Shown here: one piece after another, positions 23,845 through 35,865 of the stretch
How positions within the stretch are numbered: position 1 is the first letter of the stretch
Layout: each line of letters begins with the position of its first letter
NCBI RefSeq assembly: GCF_040954645.1
Contig: NC_092806.1
Coordinates: forward strand, 113,195,231-113,259,230
Reading direction: 5' to 3'
Source: Diabrotica undecimpunctata
Taxonomy: Eukaryota; Arthropoda; Insecta; Coleoptera; Chrysomelidae
Length of the DNA stretch: 64,000 bases
The notes under the pieces: model-generated
The model's database searches: none
What the model was told of the DNA's origin: nothing
Seen by the model: the letters and a program-made list of their open reading frames with translations, nothing else
Program-made: the position numbers and the translations under genes

Positions 23845-23994
23845 GTCTTGTATAGAAGATTACTGAAAAAGTCATATGTTGTACAATGGTGATAATATAA
23901 TGAGCTTCTTAAGACATATAATGACAGATTAAAAGACTAAAATTCACCTTCGAATACCTGGTGAAAACAATGTCGAAACGGCAATTATCGCAAT

Positions 23995-25270
23995 TAACTG
24001 CATCCTATTCCAAGGGGACTCGCTCTCCATTGTAGTTCTGCCTAGCGATGAACCCACTATCCCAGCTATTAAACTCCACTGGCTTAGTTTTTAGCAATAA
24101 AAACAACAATGCTGTAGTGGCAAAGCTTAATCATCTGTTGTATATGGATGATTTGAAACTAATGGCTTCCACTCGAAACCACTTAGATCAGATGCTAAAA
24201 ACTGTAGAAAATTTCTCAAATAATATCAGTACGCAGTTTGGGCAAGACAAGTGCCGTATACTAGATATAGTCAAGGGAAAGGTTCAGTCCGGAAGATTCG
24301 ATATGCAAAATGGCCAAAACATCGAGGCTATGGGTGAAAATGAGATGCGTAAATATCTAGGCGTAAAGCAAGCGCGGAAAATGGACCATAATCAAAAAAT
24401 AAAATTGAGTATATTGAATAAAAAAGAGTTCATACGAAGTATACAATATAGCGTCGAACTATTGGTTGACAGCAGGGAAGATGTTCCCTGAAATAGAAAG
24501 TTCATTACTTACCATTCAGGATCAGGTTATACCAACCAAAAATTACCTGAAATATATCATCAAAGACCCCCTGGTCCAAAATTACAAATGCCGATATGAA
24601 GGTCAAGTCCAAGAAACCATCCAACTCCTTTCCGGGGGCTGCTAAGCCAAGAATATTTGCTGTAACTGAATATAAAGAACGCATGACTCAGTAGGGAATA
24701 TGCTTCATTAAGAGATATATTTAAACTGAGACATCGCCAAATAAACCATCTCCCATATTACCGATATGTTCTTGAGAGTATGCTCGAGAATGACAAGTTA
24801 TACTGGGATCGCACTGTGCTCATAGACCAAACGGTAGCACATAATAGACCAGATCTTGTACTAGTTAATAAACTAAGGAGACAAACTATACTAATCGATG
24901 TGGCGATATCTAACAACAATAATATATGTATTAAATACAACGAAAGGGTCGCCAAGTACAGAGATCTGGAAATACAAATAAGAAGACAACGATCAATAAA
25001 AAGTACCCAGAAAATACCTATTAATCTTTTTACTACTGAAGTCATTCTGAAGAACCTCCTGGAAAACATAAAAAAGGTGGGTCTGAATGAATATCTCTAC
25101 AAGACCATGCAGAACGCTGTACTACTCTCAACGTCCAAATGCGTAGGTAAATGTTTATGAGATACATCGACGTATCAAGTCACCTAGGACTCGATAACAT
25201 GGAAAGAGTCCCACCAGAGCTCAATCCTTTTGATACCGTAAATCTCTGGGATGATAAGTAAATTTTTCCC
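23995..25270 (+). pseudogene. R4/Dong-like LINE: RT C-terminal half and restriction-like endonuclease
   Basis: Just before 24048 the RT motif B text FQGDS is followed, one frameshift later, by SPL.FCLAMNPLSQLLNS. Motif C reads LLYMDDLKLMAS (about 24136), then FSNNISTQFGQDKCR. From about 24720 the frame reads LRHRQINHL, LYWDRTVLIDQTVAHNRPD, LVLVNK, ILIDVAISNNNN and KYRDLEIQIRRQ. RPD...IDVA...KY is the PD-(D/E)XK endonuclease signature of early-branching LINEs such as R4 and Dong, downstream of the RT. The gene has frameshifts and stops between 24490 and 24780. It ends just before a TAA repeat. Confidence 0.8.
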
Positions 25271-25304
25271 TTAGAGGGAGTGTGAACTGTACGGCTAAAT
25301 CTGG

Positions 25305-25322
25305 ATAATAATAATAATAATT
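25305..25322. repeat. (TAA)n at the 3' end of the Dong-like LINE
   Basis: ATAATAATAATAATAATTTT follows the LINE tail. Dong of Bombyx is known to insert into TAA repeats. Confidence 0.8.
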
Positions 25323-25329
25323 TTATTCA

Positions 25330-26488
25330 TCCGGAAAGATCATTTACATGATATAGGATAAGTCGAGTAAAGAATACAAATATTTATAAAACATCACAAC
25401 TTCAGAATTAAACGATAAAAAATAATAGTCAGGTTCTTACACCCGTACCATAAACAAATTTTATAATGTGTTTTTTGTGGAGACCAATGTTTCGTCTTTA
25501 ATATGTTTTTTCGAATAAGTTTTTGTAACTTTTTAACTCTTATAAAAAAAAATTGTGGATTTTTCCACTAAATGGACTCTCTCTTGAGACGAGGTGCTTT
25601 TTGAAACTTGTAAGTTAAAACTACTTAAATTAGTAACTAATATTAGTGTTCTATTTTAGCATAGCTCTAAGGATGGCTTTGTAATCCGAAAGCGCTCAAT
25701 TAGGAATTAATATTTTTACACACTTTAAACATATTTTTCTCTACCATTCGAAAATCGAAGAGCAAAATACGTGAATACCAAAACTAATTCAACGGAACAA
25801 AGGAATCACAGAAGTCGCAGAAATAATCATAATGGGAAAACTTTTTTAAAAATTACGAATTAGATATCATCTAGCATAGATAATATAAGAAATGTAATAT
25901 AATATGATATATTATAATATATTATGGTCCTCTCATTGATATCCCGTTTCTTATTTCCTAATAGACCAACATATTCAATTAATTTTGCTAATGGATCTTG
26001 TTCTAACTCGTGTTTTTAAACTGTCTGTACGTTAATAAAATCAAAAAGTGATTCACAGAAAAAAAATTAAACAAGCCATATCTATGATTAAATCTTCTGT
26101 CAGCGTTTTACAAAATATTCTCCGTACTCACATACCGAATTTTTCGTGCTTCAAATCTCATGCATATTAATAAAACTAAATAACTAAAAAGTAACGATTT
26201 ATAGAACAGTAGCCAGCCAACATTTTTACCTTAACATCACACGGACTGACGGTTAACTCTTTTCTTTAAATGCTGACTGTTTCTCTGACGAGCACCACGG
26301 GGGGTGAAACAGGTAGTCTTATTCTTCTTCTTAAATGCGTATACTCACACAGGGCCGGGAAGGATTGAAAAAAAACCTCATTGAAAATGGTTAAAATAAT
26401 CATTATAAATAAAACTTAAAGCTCTAATACAAAAAACATAAACCAATTTAAACAATAATGAAAACAATTTAAAGAATTTAAATATTTT
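25330..26488. other. AT-rich DNA without a supported gene
   Basis: No coding family or terminal repeat recognised. One TATAATATATTATAATATATTA-like palindromic run lies near 25890-25925. Confidence 0.5.
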
Positions 26489-26665
26489 ACTTCTTCTTCT
26501 TCAGGTGCCATCTCCGCTACGGAGGTTGGCAATCATCATAGCTATTTTAATTTTTTAGGCAGTAGCTCTAAACAGTTGTTTTGAGCTGCATCCAAACCAT
26601 TCTCTCAGGTCCTTAAGCCATGAAATTCGTCTTCTTCCGATGGTTCTTCTGCCATCTATCTTTCC
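26489..26665 (-). mobile_element. LINE family A 3' end fragment
   Basis: The minus strand reads GKIDGRRTIGRRRISWLKDL, EWFGCSSKQLFRAT and KIKIAMMIANLRSGDGT, followed by a (GAA)n tail (complement of 26489-26502). This is only the last 50 codons and tail, a typical strongly 5'-truncated copy. Confidence 0.85.
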
Positions 26666-27944
26666 ATTCCACGTTTATTTATTTAAGACCTGTATATAAT
26701 CTAAGTTTATTTGCGGCAAAATGCAAAAACTGCATACGAAAGCTGACCTCTTTACTTTTAAAATGCATCTTGATTTTTGTCTATAGGTTACTTGAATCAA
26801 AAGATATCGAATTTTTACCGTCAAACTGATACAAGTTTTATTGAACATCGATTTCGCGCACGTAACTCACATGCAAAATCGACGGTAGCTTCAAATGTTG
26901 TTTCTAAGTTACGGTTGATTCTACACAAAAAATGCTTATAAACATTTTTGTTTAAAATTATCTCAGCTACGGTGTACAGATTCTTGATAAATCGATTTTT
27001 TTGCTTTTTTACCCCCTGCGAGGGGGATTTTAAGGGAAAACCCGGGGGTAAAAATGGTAAACTTTTTTTGTATCTTTTTTGGGGTCCTAAAATGAATATG
27101 CTCGGCAAAATTTAGCTTGTTCGTATGATTTTTAGAGGTTCAGTAGCATTTTCGTCTTTGACGGCAGGAGTATATACGTTGCGTATGTTAGTAAAGTCGC
27201 CAAAGTTACAAATACTCCTTTGCGTAAAAATTATCCCTGGCTAACTCCTTATTTCCAAAACGAGTTAAGCTACCTAGGGCCCCTTAACGAAAAAAGATAA
27301 AATACCTACTGTTTAATTTAATGTTTATACATTGAATGTGTTTTTATAAATATTTCTGTATTTAATATTGTATCAAACAGTACTGGGTACATTCGCTATT
27401 TAACGCATCATAATAACTCATAAATCAACAAATTAAAAATGAAGCCACTCCGGATCTGTTTGTACACATAATCTTACCTATCACTTCAAGAAAGAAACAA
27501 GCTGAAGGAGGTCTTGTTATAATTACCTTGGTAAAATTCCAACAAAAGACAGACAGATATATGGCTCTGGCAGTGCATTGTATTGATTTTTAAATGCCAC
27601 AATGTACTAATCACTTCATTATTGTGGTCGGTTAAGTGAGTGCTTAGGGAGGAACCGGCGATACTTGTTTTGCAAAGTGTTTAAGAAGTATTATCATTAT
27701 CCTATTTTATTCTTTAACTTCGGTATTCTATTTCTCGTAATTTCAATATCTGCAAGTCAAGTGATTCTTTAGTAAAATAAGAGGTTTAAGCGGTTTTAGT
27801 TTTCTCGGAAAATTAAACAATATAATATAAAAAAGCCTCCGATTTTCTGTAATTTACTTAAAAAATGCAGTTAAAATATAAATTAATTTCAAAGTCAAAA
27901 AAGAGTAGTTACTTATCCTTCCTTCTAAATATTTAATTATTATT
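26666..27944. other. Unassigned DNA with a short GC-rich block
   Basis: Mostly AT-rich. Around 27009-27050 lies ACCCCCTGCGAGGGGG followed by GGGAAAACCCGGGGG, two small C/G foldbacks inside a 300-bp stretch of higher complexity that could be an unrecognised repeat. No coding family seen. Confidence 0.4.
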
Positions 27945-28560
27945 TAGTTAAAACTAGGACGAGTAGGAGAATTTAACTACCTTGGCGTCCTTGGCTATTG
28001 CATAACCGAAAATGGGACACTAGATCGAGAAATTGCTCACAGGATACAGGCTGGTTGGTTTCACTGGAAACGAATGAGCGGGGTACTCTGTCATTGAAAA
28101 ATCGGGTAAGGACTAAAAGGAAAGATATACAAGAGTATGGTGAGGTCTGCGCTGGTGTACGGCCGTGAAGTGTGGCATGTAAAGAAGGTTCAGGAAAAGA
28201 AGATAGAGGTAGCTGAAATGAAAATGTTATGGTGGATGTTGGGTAAGAGTAGAACTGACAAGATCAGGAAAGAAATGATAACGGAAATAGCCGGGGTGAC
28301 TACACTCTCAAAAAAGGTTCAAGAACAAAGAATGCAATGGTTTAGTCATGTTAAACATAGAAATTAGAACTAAGTGGGACCAAGGATAGAGTTGTTAGAA
28401 GGTGAAAGAAGGAGAGGTATAGGAAAGCCGAGGAGAAGATGAAAGGACTGTGTGGCAGAGGACTTGAGGGAAGAAGCTTTAAATGAAGAAGACACAATGG
28501 GCAGAATAAATGAGTGACAAAGATAGTGAATGAGTGATAGACAGAATGAGTGACAAAGAA
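27945..28560 (+). pseudogene. RTE-type LINE C-terminal fragment
   Basis: The frame reads RVGEFNYLGVLGYCITENGT, then AHRIQAGWFHWKRMSGVLC, YKSMVRSALVYGREVWHVKK, VAEMKMLWWMLGKSRTDKIR and QEQRMQWFSHVK. It aligns with 10420-10800 of the RTE copy, here with a longer open stretch (28137-28367). It ends in an imperfect repeat of GAATGAGTGACAAAGA-type text (28505-28565) rather than the GAA tail of the other copy. A stop after the GVLCH segment and further frame breaks disable it. Confidence 0.8.
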
Positions 28561-28569
28561 AAGTAAATG

Positions 28570-29639
28570 TCCAAAACTGTATTAAATTGAGTAGTATGGG
28601 CCTCTGTAACAAAAACCTATACGTTTCCTGCAGTAAGCATTTTAAACAAATTTTAGAAGAGAAGAAACTTATAAGTCATATAAAAACCTTCAAAATGGCG
28701 TTTTCTAAATATTTCTATCCTTATTTGTTGCTTAGAAAGTTGCAAAATAAGTCAAAAATTTCGGTTTTTTATAAATGTTATAACTTTTTGAAAATAAACT
28801 TATAACATTTATATTTTATGGAGTGCTGTGTCTTGTAGTGCTTGAAATATGGTTAAAATTTCAAATTGATCGGTCAAATAGTTTAAAAGTTATTTTATTT
28901 GTTTATCCCAAATAATTTTTTTTGCAACAATATAAGTCAGAAAATTATATAGTTTTAGTAATAGTAAGGGTAGTTTCTGGAAGAAGAAGACTTGTTCTAT
29001 TATCTACATTAAAAAAATTAGGAAAATTAATTTTAAATATTGCAAAATAATTTTGCAAAAACATGTCGATTTTTAGCTTATAGATAATTAGAATAACTTT
29101 TTGACCATTGCCTGTAAAAATACTATTTTTTATATTTAAAAAACCTGATATTTTTTACAAATTTTAAAGAAAAAAAATTTGTCCTAAAATAATTTGGGAC
29201 AAAGTTAGCTTCTGTTTTTATTTAATTCATAGCAGCTTTGTTTATAACAATTAAGAAATCTAATTAGCCTTATTTAAAAGAACATACTTTATAGTTTTAA
29301 CGTACCAAATTCTAAAAAGATGACCCTTCAATGAAATCGTCCACAAAGCTTCAAAATGTGTTCCTTAAAATCGGCTGGCTTCGAAACTCACGGGAGCCGA
29401 AGGGAGGGGGAAGGAGCTGATAGCTGTATCTCTGGTTTTTATTTATGGATTTAGACGTTCCTTTTTTTAATTTGTATGTACTGTTTGCGTACATTACAAA
29501 TATGCATTATTTCAATAAATCTATCTATTTTATCAAAATCAGTGATAATCAGTTGCCGTCCCTATCAATGATAATATTTGTATATTTTTTGTAGTGACCT
29601 TACTTCTTTTATTTTTTTTGTACATATTAAAGGCATCAT
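28570..29639. other. AT-rich DNA without a supported feature
   Basis: Long A/T-rich text on both strands with no coding family. A small purine-rich patch (GGGAGCCGAAGGGAGGGGG) lies at about 29393-29411. Confidence 0.5.
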
Positions 29640-30620
29640 GTTTTCCCTATAACTCTTTAATTTTCAAACATTTGTTTTCGAAATCTGTTTCTTTTGAAGA
29701 TGGTGTTTTAATCCTTATGTCCTTATTAATTCTTTTGCAAATTTTAACGTTTTGATTCTTAAATTTGCGTCTTTTGTCCATTAGATTAAAAAGCTCAACG
29801 TTCATCCACTGTGTCTTTGTTCGATTGTTATCTGTTAAGTTTGGAGTTAAGCTACTTATAATCGTTTTGATTTGGTTCCAATGACCTTTGATAGATTCTT
29901 GTTGTTGGATATTCTCAAAATTGCTCTCTCAATTGTTTGCAATCACCTGACTAATGAATTTAATAAAATTCATATCCATTTTGTTAGAAAATCGCTGTTG
30001 TTTTATCACAGATTTTAGTGCAGTTCTGTAACGTCCACTGATGATTTTGTACTGAATTTGATTATCCACATTTGTATTGACCAGATCTGAATAATCTCAT
30101 TTCACTAATACTCAGAATTGATATATGCAGTCTTTTCATCTCATTTATTGCATTATGTGTTTTTCCGGGTTCATAAAAACTCCGCACATACCATGTGACT
30201 ATTAAGATACACCTGTGCTCGAAGCCATCATTTAATTTCTTAGCTGTAATAATCATGGGAAAGATAGTGTAGTAGTCATTCCCTTGGCTTTCTACATTGC
30301 TTCACGCTATTTAGGTAGTTGCCACTGGATTAAGTGTTCTGGTCTACATGACTTCTGCTTTTACTGAAAATCCAGCTGCCAATTTCTAGTTTTAATTTTA
30401 TATAAACCCTAAAACCAGGGAGTTGTCATCTCCCCACCCTCCAGACCATTGTGAAAACTTTCTTCTCTGTCAAGGTTGCCTTTGTGGACTTCATCCGTGA
30501 CAATGGACAAGGGACCTTTAGCAGGTAGTAGTTTCTCAGGTCAGGAATCACCTTTAATCTGTGGACGGCAAAGATTGATTTCCTTCCCCTTATAGGACTA
30601 TCCAGAAGAAGTTCCTACCC
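29640..30620 (-). pseudogene. LINE 5' end: leader, endonuclease start and linker piece
   Basis: On the minus strand 30620-30260 is a non-coding leader. An open frame then reads TWYVRSFYEPGKTHNAINEM and ILSISEMRLFRSGQ (30256-30062), the N-terminus of an APE-type endonuclease (usually TWNVRSL...LGISEMRW). After about 30060 the endonuclease is missing and weaker frames (LMDKRRKFKNQNVK) match the linker before the RT, implying a deletion of most of the endonuclease. Asn of the TWN motif is Tyr here. Confidence 0.6.
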
Positions 30621-31506
30621 GCTACCTAATCTCACTCCTCTATCTATATCTACATCTTTGAATTACCAAAAAACAAAGAGAAAAAGACTAAATTAAACCA
30701 AGAAAAGAAACCAAAAAAGAGACTAGAGGAAATGCTGAAACCAACAGCATATACATAAGTTATATATAAATATATACCTACCAATGAAATTTCTGAAGTC
30801 ACAGATCTACTGACAAAAATATACTATAAACTAAATGACAGACAATTAAAATTAGATGCACCCGAATAAGAAATAAAATTCTTCGACAAATTGATCCAAA
30901 CTTCCATATCGAGGTATACAGCAATACCTCTATAGACACATACTAACATAATAATAACATTCAGCAGTTTAATTTAATGGAATCTAAATGGGTATTACAC
31001 CCATTTAGAAATGTTGCAAATACTAATCTCAAAATACAGACCAATGATTCTATGATTACAAGAAAATAATTTTCAAATCAGCACTGTACATAAACTAAAA
31101 AATTTTAATTGTTTCTTTAAAAATCGACAACATGCTAAAATAGCCAGCGTAGGAGTAGGGATATACATAAACAACGACATAAATAGTATATATAGTAATA
31201 TTAATGCAATTGCAGTCAGAATCAAAGACGTAACTACCTTTTCCGTATGCAACATATACATTCGCCTCATCCAAGAACTTAACCATAACGAAATATCGGA
31301 CCTCTTAGATCAAATACCTACTCCACGACTAATTGTCGGAGACTTTAACGCACATAACCTTTTATGGGGTTCAAAAAAATTAGCGAGTCTCGGTAGAAAA
31401 ATAGAATCCCTTCTGGAAAAATTCAACCCAAATCTACTTAATGATGGAAAAGACACCCGTTTCGAAATAAGAACGGGTGAAGGTTCTGCTATTGACTTAT
31501 CAATAT

Positions 31507-31997
31507 TCTTCTTCTTCAAGTACCATCTCCGCGGCGGAGGTCGACAATCATCACAGCTATTCGGACTTTTGAGACGGCTGCTCTGAAAAGTTCATTTGAT
31601 GTACATCCGTACCACTCTCTCAGGTTGCGCAGCCATGACATTCTACGCCTCCCTATGCTTCTCTTTCCTTGGATCTTTCCCTGCATAATCAGTTGGAGCA
31701 AGGTGTATTTCTCTCCACGTGTAATATGTCCGAGATATTCTAACTTTCTTGTTTTTATTGAATTTAAAATTTCCATTTCTTTGTTCATCCTTCCCAGAAC
31801 CTCTTTGTTTGTGACGTGTTCTGTCCATGATATTTTCAGAATTCTTCTGTACACCCACAGCTTAAATGATTCCAGTTTTTTCATTGATGTCGCATTCAAG
31901 GTCCAAGATTCCATTCCATAAAATAAAGTCGAAAAAACATAGCACCTCGCCAACCTAACTCTTAGTTCCAGTTTTAAATCCCAATCTTATCTCCCAC
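31507..31997 (-). mobile_element. 5'-truncated LINE family A insertion in the I-clade LINE
   Basis: The minus strand frame at 31953-31516 reads ARCYVFSTLFYGMESWTLNA, KLWVYRRILKISWTEHVTN, LEYLGHITRGEKYTLLQLIM and SWLRNLREWYGCTSNELFRA, then a (GAA)n tail. CTTATCAATAT is present at 31496-31506 and again at 31998-32008, an 11-bp target duplication. Removing the insert restores the host endonuclease frame. The 145-codon frame is the most intact copy of this C-terminus in the window, suggesting a recent insertion. Confidence 0.95.
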
Positions 31998-34087
31998 CTT
32001 ATCAATATGCGAACCATTAATAACGCATATGCTTTCATGGGATGTATTACTGGAGCCATACGATAGTAATCAGTATCCTATTATTATTCATAATGAAGAA
32101 TCATCTACAGCTATACCAGAAATAAAATAGAACTTAAAAAATGCGGATTGGAAGAAATTTCAAAACCATATCCAACACAACTTGCATGTCATAAATCAAA
32201 TTAATAATGTGAATGAAGAAGTAGATTTTATTACACAACTGATAAAAGATTCAACAGATAAAAATATTGGGAAAATTAACTTCGACAGTATATTCCATCC
32301 AGTTCCTTGGTGGAACCATGAATGCAAACAAGCAATACAACAATCCAAAAAAGCGCGTAATAAACTCAAACGACAGAAAAATGAACAAAACTCTTTAGAA
32401 TTCAAACCACTACGAGCTATAGCAAGATTTACTATCAAAAAAGCAAAGCGCGAATCTTGGATAACATACGTTTCAACAATTAACAGTTCTACTCCAGTGA
32501 CAACTGTATGGAAAAAAAATATCTGAAAAAAAAAAAGAATATCTGGTACTAACTCACAAAAGTCGATAAATATGTTAGAGCAAAATAATGTAATATATAA
32601 ATCTCAAAAGGAAATATCAAATATACTGGCATTAGGTTATGAAAAAACTTGAAAAAAAGCGATGCAAACTATTTACCAAATTTCTTAAAAAACAAAAGAA
32701 ATGAACAAAAATATACCATAGACTATGAAGATCAAAATAACAGCGAAATAAACTTTCCAATATCGATGGATGAATTAGAAACGGTAATAAAAAACTGTAA
32801 GAACTCGTGCACTGGGCCAGAAATATACCCACTTTTTTTCTAAAAAACCTCACCTACCCATCTAAAGAATACTTACTCAGCATGTACAACCTAATCTTCT
32901 CGAAAAATGTATTTCCAGAATCCTGGAGAAATTCAATAATAATTCCTGTTCGTAAACAAAGTAAATCAAAATCAGATCCCGAAACATATAGGCCAATATC
33001 TCTTACTTATAGTATGGGCAAACTACTAGAGAAAATAATAATTAACAGACTCATGTGGTATCTAGAATCAAAGACACTAATTATACCAGAACAAGGCATC
33101 ACCAGAAAGCATCGTTCTATTGTAGAGAACCTTATTGATGTAGAATCGGAAATACATGAGGCTTTCGCAATTAAACAACACTGTATTGGAATATTTTTCA
33201 ACATTAGTAAATCCTACGATTTAGTATGGAAATATTCAATTTTAAAAACGTTCATCGAATGGAAAATAAGATTTAATATACTCAAATACATATCAAACTT
33301 ATTAAAAAATAGACAATTTCAAGTCGTATACGGCGTATATTCCTCAACAAAAAATCAAGAAAATGATATACCACAGGGGTCGAACCTTAGCACTACTCTG
33401 TTTCTTGTAGCTATGAATGCTATTACCGCAAAAATTAAACTTCATGTAACAGTTAGGCTATATGCAGATGATTTAGTTATACTTTGTAGAGGAAAGAACC
33501 TAACAACCATCCATACCCATGTCCAAAAAGCCATAAATCATATTGAAGAATGGTCATTCACAAGTGGTCTTGAGTTCAATACCCTCAAATCCAAAGCAGT
33601 ATGTTTTACGAAAAGTCACCAAATACAACCGAAGAACATATATTTAAATGGAGGACAGCTTAAATATGTAGACGAAGTTAGATTCCTTGGTATGATCTTT
33701 GACCAAAAACTAACTTGGAAGATACATTTAGAATATTTAAAAAAGACATGGGGCGCCGACTCTTCTACATTACTACATATCTATAAGGCCCTAGTACGTT
33801 TCAAACTGGACTACGGCTCAATTGTTTACAACTCCTCCAAAAAAACGTACTTAAAAACAATAGATGTTATTCAAAATACAGTTCTTCGAATTTCCTTAGA
33901 AGCACACCACACAAGTCCAATACAAACCCTATACTGGGTAACTGGGGAGATTCCACTCGCGTTTAGAAGACAATATCTAAGTCTTTCTTATGGCGCGACA
34001 GCATCGCTAATCAAGATAATCCAGTTATACACAGCGTATTCGCTGACCGCTTCAAAAGTTGTTTCCAAACTTCAAATCGAACTGATC

Positions 34088-34145
34088 ACCCTTTCTATTC
34101 TTTCTTCTCTTCTACTCTTCTATTCTTTCTTCTCTTTCTATTCTC
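34088..34145 (+). repeat. Pyrimidine-rich low-complexity run inside the I-clade ORF2
   Basis: TTCTATTCTTTCTTCTCTTC-type text sits between the RT C-terminus and the RNase H domain. It encodes a Ser/Phe/Leu run, unlike the rest of the protein, and looks like local slippage expansion. Confidence 0.6.
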
Positions 34146-34998
34146 CAAAAACAAAAACGAAACTGGGGTAGCAATCTACTCATCAGATTATACAGAAGCT
34201 TACAAATTACCTTCATATACAACAACGTTCTCTGCTGAACTGCATGCGATACTAAAAGCACTAGTTCTGATAGTTAACAAAAATACACAGAGAAATATCA
34301 TTGTTACAGATTCTCTCAGCTCAATAATGGCATTAAACTAACTCTACTGTAATCATCCACTACTCCTTCTCATTAAAAAGGAACTAAAACATGCAGAAAA
34401 TATGAACATTAATGTTAATTTTATATGGGTACCGCCACATACTGGAATCGAAGGAAACAAGGTTGTAGACAAAATTGCAAAAAATTCACCCATTAACCAA
34501 AACACAGAAGAGAATACATGAAAGAACTTCCCAACCAAGCTATACGAAGTTGATATTAATCATAAAAAATTCCCAAAATTTAACGATAAAAGAGAACAAG
34601 TAACCTTCACTCGCGTCCGGATTGGTCATATTCGCTTAACACACGACTACCTACTAAACCGTGCTGATAAACCTGTGTGTGGCAAAGTGTCTTACCGGTA
34701 AAACATTGTTTATTGCAGTGCCCCAAGTATGATGTGCAACGCAAAATGTATAACATACCATCAACATTAAATATGTAGTGCTCTTGGAAAAGACAGTGAT
34801 ACTAAAAATATTTTCGCCTTTCTCAAAGACTGCAAGCTGTTATCAAAAATCTAATATTTTACTTTTTATAGATTTAAGTTTATTTCTAATTATGTATTGC
34901 TGTGGTTAATATTCTATTGTTAAGTTCTAACTCTGTATGACAATCCATACACGCTAATAACCCTGCGTGGTTGATGCGTCGTGTAAGGAAAAAAAAGA

Positions 34999-35852
34999 TC
35001 TTGGATATGATTCTAAAGAGGTTTACGTATCAATTCGTCTCTATGTTGAACAAAACAATTTTCTACTCTTATAAATCAAAAATTAATATGTTTTTGGACG
35101 TGTAAAATTGTTTAATTTTTTTATGTTTCTAAATGCAGCTGAATGCAATAGCCGTTCCAGCCGGCACAACATGTTCGTAAAAAATTGAAAAATTCATTAT
35201 AAATCCAGGCTGAGTTGATTAAATCCGTAACATTTAAACCAGAAATTAGTATTTCATTTGACGAAATTTCACGTTTTGTACAAATTCCATTTTATGGACT
35301 TTTTATAATTAAAGTTAAATACGACTTTATTTGTGTTTGAAATTACATTAAATAATTTACGCAAGTTTTGTCGTTTTAACAAGGTTTTATTTCATTTAAT
35401 TATTCATCATATTTCGAGAGGACAAATTAATGAGTTTTGAATGCAGCAGACTAATTTTCAAAATGCAAAATTATAGTCTGCTAAAACAATATAAATATGT
35501 ATTTTGTTCGCAAAATTCTGATAATAAAATATTACAACTACACAGGAAAATTAATAAAATATTAGCTTTTTCTCGTAAAAGCCTTTAATTAAATTAATAC
35601 GTATTATTTTAAACAATAAGGTTTTTAAATATAAAATTTATGATTTTATGAACAATTTTATATTTATTTTATTTAACTAGTATGTCAATTTATCAATGTT
35701 TTAGTTCGACGGCAACAATTCTTTGTTTTTTTCACATATTTTTAATCACATATTTATACGGATATTTAGTAGTTAAGTCACCGCTTCTAATGAAGTGGCG
35801 TATGAATAGACATTGTCAATAAAATTTGTTAATATTACGATATTCTTATACC
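34999..35852. other. AT-rich DNA without a supported feature
   Basis: No coding family, TIR or RNA motif seen between the I-clade LINE and the next LINE. Confidence 0.5.
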
Positions 35853-35865
35853 TTTTTCTAGTCAT

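Larger units (their letters stand above)
30640..34998 (+). pseudogene. I-clade LINE ORF2: endonuclease, reverse transcriptase, RNase H
   Basis: After a lysine-rich start (EKKPKKRLEEML) the endonuclease shows WNLNGYYTHLEML (about 30978), LIVGDFNAHNLLWGS (about 31333) and SAIDLSI; a LINE insertion at 31507-31997 interrupts it here, and it resumes as SWDVLLEPYDSNQYPIII. RT follows: ETYRPISLTYSMGKLLEKII (32980), FFNISKSYDLVW (33195) where motif A normally has FLDIS, DIPQGSNLSTTLF (33366), RLYADDLVILC (33458) and RFLGMIFDQKLTW (33680). RNase H: FSAELHAILKAL (34230), IVTDSLSSI (34301) and WVPPHTGIEGNKVVDKIAK (34428). A zinc-knuckle-like C-terminus follows, and the 3' end carries GTTGATGCGTCG plus an A-run. 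It is dead: motif A Asp is Asn, with a frameshift near 32840 and stops. Confidence 0.9.

Noticed and set aside
27009..27050. C/G-rich foldback as a terminator or G-quadruplex element
   Set aside because: There is no gene upstream, and the runs are too short and mixed to support a quadruplex call.
30984..31008. Inverted repeat CTAAATGGGT...ACCCATTTAG as a regulatory hairpin
   Set aside because: It overlaps the endonuclease start of the I-clade LINE (WNLNGYYTHLE), has 10-bp arms only, and such foldbacks are expected by chance in 64 kb.
34088..34145. Pyrimidine-rich run as an intron polypyrimidine tract
   Set aside because: It lies inside a LINE polyprotein frame without donor or acceptor context, and LINE ORF2 is not expected to be spliced.
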